A stretch of 42,296 bases of DNA from Verrucomicrobiota bacterium. Lineage in GTDB: Bacteria; Chlamydiota; Chlamydiia; Chlamydiales; JAEYWL01. Under the pieces are notes generated by a model. The model was not told the DNA's origin and made no database searches. It was given only the letters and a program-made list of their open reading frames with translations. Both the position numbers and the translations under genes were made by a program. Positions 31,764 through 39,603 of this stretch are shown piece by piece. The DNA is taken from NCBI GenBank assembly GCA_023428915.1, contig JAEYWL010000110.1:1-42296 (forward strand), written 5' to 3'. Within the stretch, counting starts at the first letter, position 1. Every line of letters starts with the position of its first letter.

Positions 31764-34597
31764 TTAAAGACCTGCGTCAGGCGATAGAAGGCGAAATTCA
31801 TTCCGACCATATCTCGCGTACTATTTATAGCGTTGATGCTTCCATCTATGAAGTGCTTCCAATGGCAGTATGCGTGCCCAAACATCTGAAAGACCTCCAA
31901 GCAGCTGTTGCTATTGCCGCTATGCATAAAATTCCGATCATCGCCAGGGGGGCAGCTACAGGGATTACAGGAGGCTGCCTTGGCACAGGATTAATTCTCG
32001 ACACATCAAAATATTTAAACCGGATAGAATCCATCAACACCTCAGAAAACTATGCTATTTGCCAGCCAGGGGTTGTCCAGGATAGATTAAACGAAATTTT
32101 GCATCCGCATGGCCTTAGACTCGGCCCTGACACCTCTACAGGAAACCGGGCTACTTTAGGCGGCATGCTAGCCAACAATGCGGCAGGTTCCCGCTCATTG
32201 CTTTATGGAAAAATGGCAGACCATATTCTTGAAGTGGAACTTTTACTAGCTGATGGAAGAGTGCTTATATTAAAGGAAATGAGCTGGGTTGAAGTAGAGC
32301 AGCAAGCAGCAGCCGGCAAATTCAAGGAAATATTTGCAGCGCTCTTGCATATCAAAAAAGAATACAAAGCCGATATAGCAAGGCAATTCCCAAAAATTCC
32401 TAGAAGAGTTTCAGGGTATAATTTAGATGAGTTAATCGCAAGCAGCGGGACTTTTAATCCTGCCAAGCTCATTGCAGGCTCCGAAGGTTCGCTGGGCGTA
32501 ATACAAAAACTAAAAATCGGACTCTCCCCCCTGCCTAAAAATGTAGGCCTGGTGCTTCTTCATTTTCATGATATGCTAAAGGGCCTGCAAACTGTAACCA
32601 GCATACTGGAGTGGAAACCGATAGCTCTTGAAATGATTGACTCGCACATTTTACAGGCAGGTGCAGTTTCTCCCGCCTTAAGAGGGAAGCTTAGCTGGCT
32701 GCATGGCAAACCGGCAGCTATTTTTGCTATAGAATTCGAAGAGGCTTCTGAAGCTCTCCTTAAAAGAAAGCTGGCCGACTTTCAAAGCTTTGTCCAGGCT
32801 AACCATATAGGCTACCACGCCTTCGCTACAACTATTGCCGAAACAATGGAAAGTGTTTGGTCTGTTAGAAAGGCTGGGGTGGGCTTATTGCTATCTAAGC
32901 GAAGCTATAGCCGCGCTATTGCTTTTATCGAGGATATATCGGTTGCGCCCCAACGCCTCTCTGAATTTATGACAGACTTTATTGCCTGCCTAAAAAAACA
33001 TGGCAAAGAAGCCGGCATTTATGGCCACATAGGCTCCGGCTGCATGCATATTCGTCCCTACATTAATTTAAAGGATCCTGATGAACTGGCCATTATGCAG
33101 CAGGTGATGAATGAAGTAGCTGGCTTACTATTGCAATACGGCGGTTCCCCTAGCGGCGAGCATGGCGACGGGATGGTGCGCAGTTGGTTAAATCCTAAAA
33201 TGTACGGCCCAAGAGTCTACCGCGCTTTTTTAGAGCTTAAACAGGCTTTTGATCCGCAAAACCTCATGAATCCTGGCAAGGTCGTTAATGGACAAGACTT
33301 GCTGGAGCATTTGCGTTTAAATCCCGGCACAGTCCAACGCACAATCCCCACATTTTTAGATTTTTCTAGAGAAGGAGGCCTGGCTTTAGCTGCAGATATG
33401 TGCAATGGCAATGCGCAATGCCGCAAAAAAGAAGGGCTTATGTGCCCCTCTTTCCAGGCAACAGATGATGAACACGATACGACTAGGGCCCGGGCGCAAT
33501 CACTTAGAGCTATTATTAATGGGATATTGCCTAGAGATGCACTGACTGGCAAAGAATTGGGCAAGGTGCTTGATTTATGCCTGGAGTGCAAGGGCTGCAA
33601 AAAGGAATGCCCTTCAATCGTCGATATGGCTAAAATGAAGGCAGAAATACTCTACCAGCAGCAGCGCAAGCATGGATATTCCTGGCGAGGCCGCTTATTT
33701 GCCCATATCGACCGCTTAAATCAGTGGGCCAGCCATGTTCCTGCACTCTACAATACTGCCATTAACTCAAAACTTTTTCGCAAAGGTTTGCATGCCATTG
33801 GCATAACGGCTAACAGGAAGCTGCCCTCATTAGCTGATGAACGCTTCTCAGCATTATATAAAACGGCAAAAGTTTCTTCCCGTAAAGTTGTGCTTTTTAA
33901 TGATACTTATTGCGAATTCAATGAGCCGCAAATTGGAACGGCGGCCATTGCTGTACTGGAAGCATTTGGATGCGAGGTCATTATTCCCAGCCGCAAATGC
34001 TGCGGCAGGCCCGCAATATCTAAAGGCTTTCTGGAACAAGCTAAGGATAAAGCCGAGCAGCTTGTAGCCCAGCTTTATCCTTATGCACAACAAGGGTATT
34101 TTATACTTGGTTTAGAGCCCAGCTGCCTCTCCGCCATTCAAGACGACTATCTCGGTTTATTAGGTTACGATCATACGCAGGCAGTGCAGGTTGCCGCGCA
34201 ATGCATGCTTATCGAAGATTACATTGCCATACTTTTATTAGAGCAACCTTATGTTCTAGGCTCTACCCAGCAGCCGGTGCTTGTTCATGGCCATTGCCAT
34301 CAAAAAACACTCTTCGGGATGGAAGGCACAATGAGGCTGCTTAAACAAGTGGCTCCAAACAGTCAATTGCTGGATACCGGGTGCTGCGGCTTAGCCGGTT
34401 CTTTTGGCTATGAACTAGAGCATGAAGCCATTTCCACTAAAATTGCCAATTTGCGCTTAATACCGGCTATTCTTAAAGCCTCATCTAACACCCGTCTACT
34501 CACAAGCGGATTTTCTTGCCGTTCCCAGATTCGCCACTTAACAAGCAAATCACCCATCCACATTATTGAGTTTCTGTCTTCCTTAATTAAAATTTAA
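31757..34597 (+). CDS. FAD-linked oxidoreductase fused to Fe-S/CCG domain (YdiJ-type, GlcD-GlcF fusion)
   Basis: The 946-aa flavoprotein has an N-terminal FAD_binding_4 domain (about 40-240; GAATGITGGCLGTG, SEGSLGVIQKL) and an FAD-oxidase_C domain (about 250-510; GHIGSGCMHIRPYIN, SGEHGDGMVRSWLN). Its Fe-S domain has CNGNAQCRKKEGLMC near 548 and CLECKGCKKEC near 606. Two CCG-type cysteine domains end it (CCGRPA, HGHCHQKTLF, TGCCGLAGSFG). E. coli YdiJ, of the same architecture but about 1,018 aa, oxidises D-2-hydroxyglutarate; D-lactate is another possible substrate. The ATG at 31757 is the only one upstream of the conserved SVDASIYEVLP segment, and it lies in the repeat element. It is probably membrane-associated and delivers electrons to the quinone pool. 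Confidence 0.9.
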   Translation: MSIKDLRQAIEGEIHSDHISRTIYSVDASIYEVLPMAVCVPKHLKDLQAAVAIAAMHKIPIIARGAATGITGGCLGTGLILDTSKYLNRIESINTSENYAICQPGVVQDRLNEILHPHGLRLGPDTSTGNRATLGGMLANNAAGSRSLLYGKMADHILEVELLLADGRVLILKEMSWVEVEQQAAAGKFKEIFAALLHIKKEYKADIARQFPKIPRRVSGYNLDELIASSGTFNPAKLIAGSEGSLGVIQKLKIGLSPLPKNVGLVLLHFHDMLKGLQTVTSILEWKPIALEMIDSHILQAGAVSPALRGKLSWLHGKPAAIFAIEFEEASEALLKRKLADFQSFVQANHIGYHAFATTIAETMESVWSVRKAGVGLLLSKRSYSRAIAFIEDISVAPQRLSEFMTDFIACLKKHGKEAGIYGHIGSGCMHIRPYINLKDPDELAIMQQVMNEVAGLLLQYGGSPSGEHGDGMVRSWLNPKMYGPRVYRAFLELKQAFDPQNLMNPGKVVNGQDLLEHLRLNPGTVQRTIPTFLDFSREGGLALAADMCNGNAQCRKKEGLMCPSFQATDDEHDTTRARAQSLRAIINGILPRDALTGKELGKVLDLCLECKGCKKECPSIVDMAKMKAEILYQQQRKHGYSWRGRLFAHIDRLNQWASHVPALYNTAINSKLFRKGLHAIGITANRKLPSLADERFSALYKTAKVSSRKVVLFNDTYCEFNEPQIGTAAIAVLEAFGCEVIIPSRKCCGRPAISKGFLEQAKDKAEQLVAQLYPYAQQGYFILGLEPSCLSAIQDDYLGLLGYDHTQAVQVAAQCMLIEDYIAILLLEQPYVLGSTQQPVLVHGHCHQKTLFGMEGTMRLLKQVAPNSQLLDTGCCGLAGSFGYELEHEAISTKIANLRLIPAILKASSNTRLLTSGFSCRSQIRHLTSKSPIHIIEFLSSLIKI

Positions 34598-34614
34598 TAA
34601 TAGCAATCTAAACT

Positions 34615-34646
34615 CTTAATAATTATTTGCTAAAATAATTATTAAG
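34615..34646 (+). promoter_or_regulatory. 14-bp perfect hairpin running into the ribosome binding site of the OTU gene
   Basis: The arms 34615-34628 and 34633-34646 are perfectly complementary and enclose a GCTA loop. The stem is all A/T except its terminal C-G pair. The 3' arm ends in AAG, the first half of the AAGGAG at 34644-34649, ten bases before the ATG at 34656. It could block ribosome access or serve as an operator. A TAAAAT at 34631-34636 inside it could also be a -10, in which case the hairpin would not be fully transcribed. Confidence 0.6.
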
Positions 34647-34655
34647 GAGATACAA

Positions 34656-35756
34656 ATGCTTGATAATATTTTAACAATCTTATTTAAACCTATCGAATTT
34701 GTTTGCGATTATTTTCATGAAAGAAAGCTAAGTAAAACTGATGCCAAAACACTTCATTTATGGGAGCTATTTTTTACTGAAGGAACAGATCGAGCAGCTA
34801 TTCAAGCTAAAATTGCCAAAAAAATTGAAAAAATAGAAACAAAAGTACTGGCGCTGCAAGCCAAATCTCCTGGTAAAATCAAGCATTTTCACGAATACTT
34901 TACTCAACGCGCCGCGATTCATCGGGCCACATTTGAGGAAATCCTATACCCTAAAAATCAAATTAATGAGGCAAGCTACTCTCCTGAACAGCAATTGCAG
35001 GAATGTGAAGCTGCTGTCAATAAGCAATGGCAGGTTTTCTATAAGACTTTGTCCATAAAGGACCTCAAGAAAGTAAATACATCTGTACACGAGTTTAAGC
35101 AGCTTGCCGCCGCATTTGAACCGGCCAATGAATACTTCAGACAAGCGGCTGAAGCCCATCTCTTAGCTCTGAATGACCTATTTCCGGCACTCTCCGAAGC
35201 AAATCGTGTTCCCCAGGAACAGAAGCAAAAGAGGGGCAAGCTGCAGTTTATTCAGGATTTGCAAAAGCATTTTGAAGTCCGGGACATTAAAGGGGATGGA
35301 AATTGCCTTTTAAGAGCTATTGTTAACTGTAAATCTCCTAAGATAGTGAATGATGCCCAAAGCGAGGAAAAGAGGATAAAAAATCTTAGGTCCCTGCTTG
35401 TTAATTATATCTCACATAACGAACATTATTTCAGACCTTTTGTAACCGAACAAGACATAGATATGGCAAATCTTAATGCTCATGGGGACGATCCCTTTGA
35501 AAACTACCTTAGAGACATTGCATATAATGGCACCTGGCTAGGCAATGTGGAATTACCCGCCCTCAGTGAAATTTTGCATAGGCCGATTTGGGTGTATCAA
35601 CACGAAGGGGTCATTGAACGGGAAGGATTGCCTCCAATTCCCAAGCCTGAATTCTGCTTTGGAACGGAGAAGTATCCTAAAGATGAACCCCTTAAAGTGC
35701 TCTATGTAAACGGCAACCATTACATCGCCCTTATCCCTAAAGCAAAAGCAGACTAA
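34656..35756 (+). CDS. OTU-family cysteine protease (putative host-directed deubiquitinase)
   Basis: The 366-aa protein has a helical, Lys-rich N-terminal region (residues 1-200, no signal peptide) and an OTU domain at about 205-362. The catalytic signature is D214-G-N-C217 in DIKGDGNCLLRAI, with H355 in YVNGNHYIALIP. The middle motifs (ENYLRDIAYNGTWLGNVELP, ALSEILHRPIWVYQ) are those of OTU proteases, which remove ubiquitin chains. Bacteria without ubiquitin use such enzymes as type III-secreted effectors, and chlamydial OTU effectors are known. Host-directed action is therefore inferred. An AAGGAG ribosome binding site adjoins a strong hairpin. It lies between a metabolic gene and a convergent unknown gene, without secretion genes nearby. 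Confidence 0.9.
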   Translation: MLDNILTILFKPIEFVCDYFHERKLSKTDAKTLHLWELFFTEGTDRAAIQAKIAKKIEKIETKVLALQAKSPGKIKHFHEYFTQRAAIHRATFEEILYPKNQINEASYSPEQQLQECEAAVNKQWQVFYKTLSIKDLKKVNTSVHEFKQLAAAFEPANEYFRQAAEAHLLALNDLFPALSEANRVPQEQKQKRGKLQFIQDLQKHFEVRDIKGDGNCLLRAIVNCKSPKIVNDAQSEEKRIKNLRSLLVNYISHNEHYFRPFVTEQDIDMANLNAHGDDPFENYLRDIAYNGTWLGNVELPALSEILHRPIWVYQHEGVIEREGLPPIPKPEFCFGTEKYPKDEPLKVLYVNGNHYIALIPKAKAD

Positions 35757-35757
35757 A

Positions 35758-35772
35758 GGACAAACGACCTTA
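35758..35772. repeat. Mosaic repeat module after the OTU gene
   Basis: GGACAAACGACCTTA here is the reverse complement of 25098-25112. It sits in the 32-bp gap between the OTU gene and the convergent unknown gene, overlapping the region where both transcripts end. Confidence 0.7.
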
Positions 35773-35788
35773 GCGACAATGACATTCT

Positions 35789-37180
35789 TTAGGAATCGCC
35801 TTGCAAAGCCTTACGGGGGTCGGTTTCCTTGATGATAATGCTGACATTTTTTTGGTTGAAGCCCTTATACCCCTCTCTGCGCTGCAAATTTTCTAAATGG
35901 CTGCCAATGGCCCCATCGCGCTGGAATTTGTCAGCTTGGGTATGGTCGATAATGCCTTTTTTAATTAATTGTTCTAACCGCATAGGATCAACCTTCCACA
36001 ACTCTCCTCGCGTAAAGGCCTGCTTAAGATAAGGAAAGTTGCTGAAAGGCTCCATCATCCCCACGCCAGCTTTATTAAGGTCATTTGTCAACTCCTCGAA
36101 CATAAACTGGGCTTCTAAATGATGCATGCCTGATTTTAAAATAGAATCGCCATGTAAAGCACACCATAGGCCAATTGTACCAAGATGGGATTGTTCTGAA
36201 AGTGGTTGATGGGCAAAATCGATTCCAATTTCATGCCCCTCTAAGTCCACGTCGAGAAATAGCACTAAGCCTGCGTTAGGGTTTTCCATCACTTGAGCAC
36301 CCCAGCCCGCTTCTTGACCTGCATAAAACCGTTCGCGGCACGCAAAACCTAGCATTTCAAATAAACGCACCAGCTTGGTAAAGTGCTTTCGCGAGGAGCG
36401 GAAAGTGTGGTGGTCATGATTCGCCCAACCCATCCCCAAATGATCTTGCCGGCTTTTCTGCAGCTGCCCGGCAGTATTGCGCGCTTGCCAATATTTTCGC
36501 TCGATCTCAAGCACTAGCCAGGCGGCCATGTCGCGGCCAAGCATCTCAATGATCTCCTCAGCGATTGAAAGTGTTTTAGCAAACGCCTCTTCTTCATCTT
36601 CAATACTTCTTGGACGCATTTGCCATAACTCTTGGGCCTCAAAATAACGATCTGCATGGGTTAAGTCAGAATGAGCAGGCTCCATGGCACGGCTTCCGCG
36701 CCTTTCGACTGCCCACAAACTGACAGAATTTTCAATTGCAACGCAGCAACGCCTATAAGCGCTAAAGGGGGTGCCCTCAATCCAGGCCATAAGCCCTCTT
36801 ACCATTAGAAAGTCGGCAATGCTTTCAACAGCTACAGCAACTCCCATAACCGGCAGTCCCTCATCTTTTACAATAATGCGCGGCAGCTGAGCGCCCGGAT
36901 GATGGTAGACCCTATAGTCCAAACCGGAAAATTCAATGCGATAGCCTGAATTTGAGAGTTCGCTCTCAAGCGCTCTTGAATAGCCTAATATGACATGGTC
37001 CAGCCAGTCAAACAAGCGGGTGCTTGTATAGGCCAATAATTCGTGTTCTAATTTGGCAATTAATGGATTTGCCAATGCCGCCTGCTTAAGGGCATTCATA
37101 ACAATAGCTTCAGCCTCCGGCTGACATTTCCAATCAAATGCGGCATTGATATGCATAAACCCCTCGCTTATAAGGATCAT
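35789..37180 (-). CDS. Unrecognised 455-463 aa protein upstream of hldE in transcription
   Basis: No family is recognised. It starts at ATG 37180 (463 aa) or, more likely, at ATG 37156 (455 aa), because GAGGGG precedes the second ATG while the first has no ribosome binding site. No signal peptide or membrane span is present. Aromatic and histidine-rich segments occur: GYRIEFSGLDYRVYHHPG, GMGWANHDHHTFRSSRKHF, GHEIGIDFAHQPL and a GMHHLEAQFMFEELTNDL helix. Clusters of His, Glu and Asp could bind metal, as in VOC-type enzymes, but I see no firm motif. It is probably conserved within the lineage. It lies 36 bases downstream of hldE on the same strand and could share its transcript. Confidence 0.72.
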   Translation of the reverse strand: MILISEGFMHINAAFDWKCQPEAEAIVMNALKQAALANPLIAKLEHELLAYTSTRLFDWLDHVILGYSRALESELSNSGYRIEFSGLDYRVYHHPGAQLPRIIVKDEGLPVMGVAVAVESIADFLMVRGLMAWIEGTPFSAYRRCCVAIENSVSLWAVERRGSRAMEPAHSDLTHADRYFEAQELWQMRPRSIEDEEEAFAKTLSIAEEIIEMLGRDMAAWLVLEIERKYWQARNTAGQLQKSRQDHLGMGWANHDHHTFRSSRKHFTKLVRLFEMLGFACRERFYAGQEAGWGAQVMENPNAGLVLFLDVDLEGHEIGIDFAHQPLSEQSHLGTIGLWCALHGDSILKSGMHHLEAQFMFEELTNDLNKAGVGMMEPFSNFPYLKQAFTRGELWKVDPMRLEQLIKKGIIDHTQADKFQRDGAIGSHLENLQRREGYKGFNQKNVSIIIKETDPRKALQGDS

Positions 37181-37216
37181 CTCTTAAGAGCGACCATAGC
37201 AAGTTGAAGATTAATG

Positions 37217-38542
37217 CTAAACTAAAATGAGTTCGGAGGCTGAGGCGAGTTGCTTGCACTCCCCTCCTTCAAGAATATAGACTCCGGCAGGTTCTAACTC
37301 TTCGCAAATTTGCTTCACGCTTAAATTGTCGAGCAGGATAAAGTCTACATCGTAAAGCGAAGCCATGATCTGCACAAATTCCTGGCAGGGATTTTCATCG
37401 CGGATGTAAAGGATTAAATCGTGCTCCCCTTTACTTAACTGATGGATGCTCTTGAAAATATTGGCGCTAAGGCTGCCCCTTGACCCCTCAATAGCTAGTA
37501 AAAAAAATGAGTGGCCTTTTAAAGCATGCTGTAAAGCAAACAGATGCTCGCCGTCAAATATTTTATTGTCAACATCATGCTCAAGCAAGCTGCGGGCCAG
37601 TTCAGACAGGGTTACGCGTGCGCAGCCAAATCGCTCGATGGCTATGCCGGCAGTATGGTTGGAAAGTTGAGCTGCCGTAATTATCGGCAAGTCATTGCCC
37701 ATTACGAAAGCAAGAGTTGCTAAAACTGTGTCTCCAGCACCCGTAACGTCTTTAACTTCACGCATACGAACCGGTAAATCATGTCTTTCCCCTGTATTAA
37801 AGAATAGGGAAATACCGGCCTCTGAACGGGTAACCATTAATACATCTGTAGCGACATTTTGGATAACTTTTTCGGCAAGTTTTTCAATTGGTTCTTGAGC
37901 GCTTAATCCTGACGCTGCCACTAATTCTGCATAATTAGGCTTAATGATTGTCGAACCATTGTATTTGGTAAAATCCGTACCTTTAGGGTCGGCTATGATA
38001 ACAAGCCTTCTGGCGCGAGCTTCAGCAATCAATACGGATAAAACACGATCAGATAAAAACCCTTTGCCATAGTCCGAAATTGCCAGTACTTGAACGCCTT
38101 CCAGTAAGCTTGGAATAGCATCCAGCACTTGCTGTTCATAGTGCTCATTGATAAGCACTACTTTTTCGTAGTCTACTCGTACAACTTGTTGGTTTTCAGC
38201 AATAATGCGGTTTTTAATCGGTGTTTCATAAGGTTGTTCAGTAATAATGCCGCAGCAATCGGCCCCTTCGGCAGCCAAGCTATTTTTAATAGAAGCGCCG
38301 GCAGAATCAGCTCCAACCCTGCCTAGTACTTTTACGGCAGCTCCGAGAGAAATGAGATTGAGCACCACATTCCCGGCTCCGCCAGGCCGCTGCTCCTCAC
38401 GGGAAACTTGAACCACAGCTACCGGAGCTTCAGGAGAAATTCTTCTGGCTTTGCCGATGGTGTAAGTATCTAAAAAAAGATCGCCAGCAACAAGTACAGT
38501 GCATGGGCCTAGTTGACTGAAGGTACCTGCTAATTTTGCCAT
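37217..38542 (-). CDS. hldE: D-glycero-beta-D-manno-heptose-7-phosphate kinase (HldE/RfaE), cytidylyltransferase half degenerate
   Basis: Adds phosphate to heptose 7-phosphate for ADP-heptose synthesis (LPS core). The 441-aa protein has a complete PfkB/ribokinase domain (about 1-320): AGDLFLDTYTIGKARRISPE, RPGGAGNVVLNLISLGA, then DVTGAGDTVLATLAF with the catalytic Asp. The C-terminal part (about 335-441) aligns in pattern with the nucleotidyltransferase domain (VDFILLDNLSVKQICEELEP, near the end LEGGE). It lacks the FDLLHxGH-type HxGH nucleotide-binding motif, and where that motif should be it reads IFDGEHLFALQHALKG. I infer a working kinase and an inactive second half. It starts 4 bases after hldD. 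Confidence 0.88.
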   Translation of the reverse strand: MAKLAGTFSQLGPCTVLVAGDLFLDTYTIGKARRISPEAPVAVVQVSREEQRPGGAGNVVLNLISLGAAVKVLGRVGADSAGASIKNSLAAEGADCCGIITEQPYETPIKNRIIAENQQVVRVDYEKVVLINEHYEQQVLDAIPSLLEGVQVLAISDYGKGFLSDRVLSVLIAEARARRLVIIADPKGTDFTKYNGSTIIKPNYAELVAASGLSAQEPIEKLAEKVIQNVATDVLMVTRSEAGISLFFNTGERHDLPVRMREVKDVTGAGDTVLATLAFVMGNDLPIITAAQLSNHTAGIAIERFGCARVTLSELARSLLEHDVDNKIFDGEHLFALQHALKGHSFFLLAIEGSRGSLSANIFKSIHQLSKGEHDLILYIRDENPCQEFVQIMASLYDVDFILLDNLSVKQICEELEPAGVYILEGGECKQLASASELILV

Positions 38543-38546
38543 ATCG

Positions 38547-39533
38547 CTACCATGTTTTTTGGGGTAGAAGATAGTCTGCTACATATTCACCGACTGCAGC
38601 CTCAAGGGGAGTAGTCTCAATTAGAGAGCCTAAAACGGCTCCTGTTTTTTGCATTGGGGCAAGGGTAAAATTCTGGTATTTGCCAATCAGATCAAGCGGC
38701 ATTGGTTTGTACACAATATTCTCTTGCTTGCCCAATGCTTTAAAAACAGCCCGTGCTAATTGGTTCCAGGAGCTGGCTTGTCCGCTGCCAATGTTAAAGA
38801 TCCCTCCTGCGTCGTTATCCAAAAATGCGCAAGTCATGCGGGCTGCATCTTTCACGTAGATAAAGTCTCTTTTTTGCTCGCCATCTCCGAATTTATCCGG
38901 TTCTGAAGAAGCAAATAACTCTATTTTTCCTTCAACTTGAATTTTTGGCAAAAAATGGGTAATTGCAGAGGCCATGCGCCCTTTATGGTACTCATTTGGG
39001 CCGAACACATTAAAATATTTCAATCCGACAACTTTTCTTAGCAGGCCTTGTTGTTTTAACCAGAGATCAAACATGTGTTTTGAATAGCCATACATGTTCA
39101 GCGGATGCAAAGTTTCCAGCTCAGCTTCATTGTCTGAAAATCCCTTGGAGCCATCTCCATAAGTTGCTGCTGAAGATGCGTAAATAAACCGCTGTCCATA
39201 CTTGAGCGCATATTCAGCCAATTTTACGCTAAAACGGTAATTGTTTTCCAAAAGATAACTAGCGTCCGTCTCAACAGTACTTGAACAAGCGCCTAAGTGA
39301 ATAAATGCTTCGATTTGCGCCTCGCGCCCTTTGAGCCACTCAAAAATCTGGTGTTTGGAAATTATGTCGAGATATTGTTTGCCAACTAAATTTTTCCACT
39401 TTTCCGTCTTGCCAAGGTCATCGACGATAATAATATTGCGGTTGCCTTTATCGTTGAGGCAGCGGATTATGCCGGAGCCGATAAAACCTGCTCCGCCGGT
39501 AACAACTGTCCATTGTTCTTTAAATATACTCAT
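38547..39533 (-). CDS. hldD: ADP-L-glycero-D-manno-heptose-6-epimerase
   Basis: Converts ADP-D-glycero- to ADP-L-glycero-D-manno-heptose for the inner core of lipopolysaccharide. The 328-aa extended SDR enzyme has the NAD(P) loop TGGAGFIGSG at about residues 12-21 and Y148-x-x-x-K152 in MYGYSKHMFD. It also has the substrate-region motif YFNVFGPNEYHKGRMAS and DFIYVKDAARM. It is 4 bases from hldE, giving a heptose operon hldD-hldE, although the nucleotidyltransferase step seems to be lost from HldE. A plausible promoter (TTAACA-16 nt-TATAAA) lies upstream at 39559-39586. Confidence 0.96.
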   Translation of the reverse strand: MSIFKEQWTVVTGGAGFIGSGIIRCLNDKGNRNIIIVDDLGKTEKWKNLVGKQYLDIISKHQIFEWLKGREAQIEAFIHLGACSSTVETDASYLLENNYRFSVKLAEYALKYGQRFIYASSAATYGDGSKGFSDNEAELETLHPLNMYGYSKHMFDLWLKQQGLLRKVVGLKYFNVFGPNEYHKGRMASAITHFLPKIQVEGKIELFASSEPDKFGDGEQKRDFIYVKDAARMTCAFLDNDAGGIFNIGSGQASSWNQLARAVFKALGKQENIVYKPMPLDLIGKYQNFTLAPMQKTGAVLGSLIETTPLEAAVGEYVADYLLPQKTW

Positions 39534-39558
39534 CGGATTTTCCTATTTTTGCGCTACC

Positions 39559-39586
39559 TTTATAACAAAACTAACCGAAATGTTAA
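39559..39586 (-). promoter_or_regulatory. Candidate promoter of the hldD-hldE operon
   Basis: Read on the minus strand, TTAACA (39581-39586) and TATAAA (39559-39564) are 16 bases apart, with the predicted start about 20 bases before the hldD ATG at 39533. It lies in a 70-bp gap that separates the operon from the nlpC gene. Confidence 0.45.
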
Positions 39587-39603
39587 AGCCTTAAAAATCC
39601 CTT

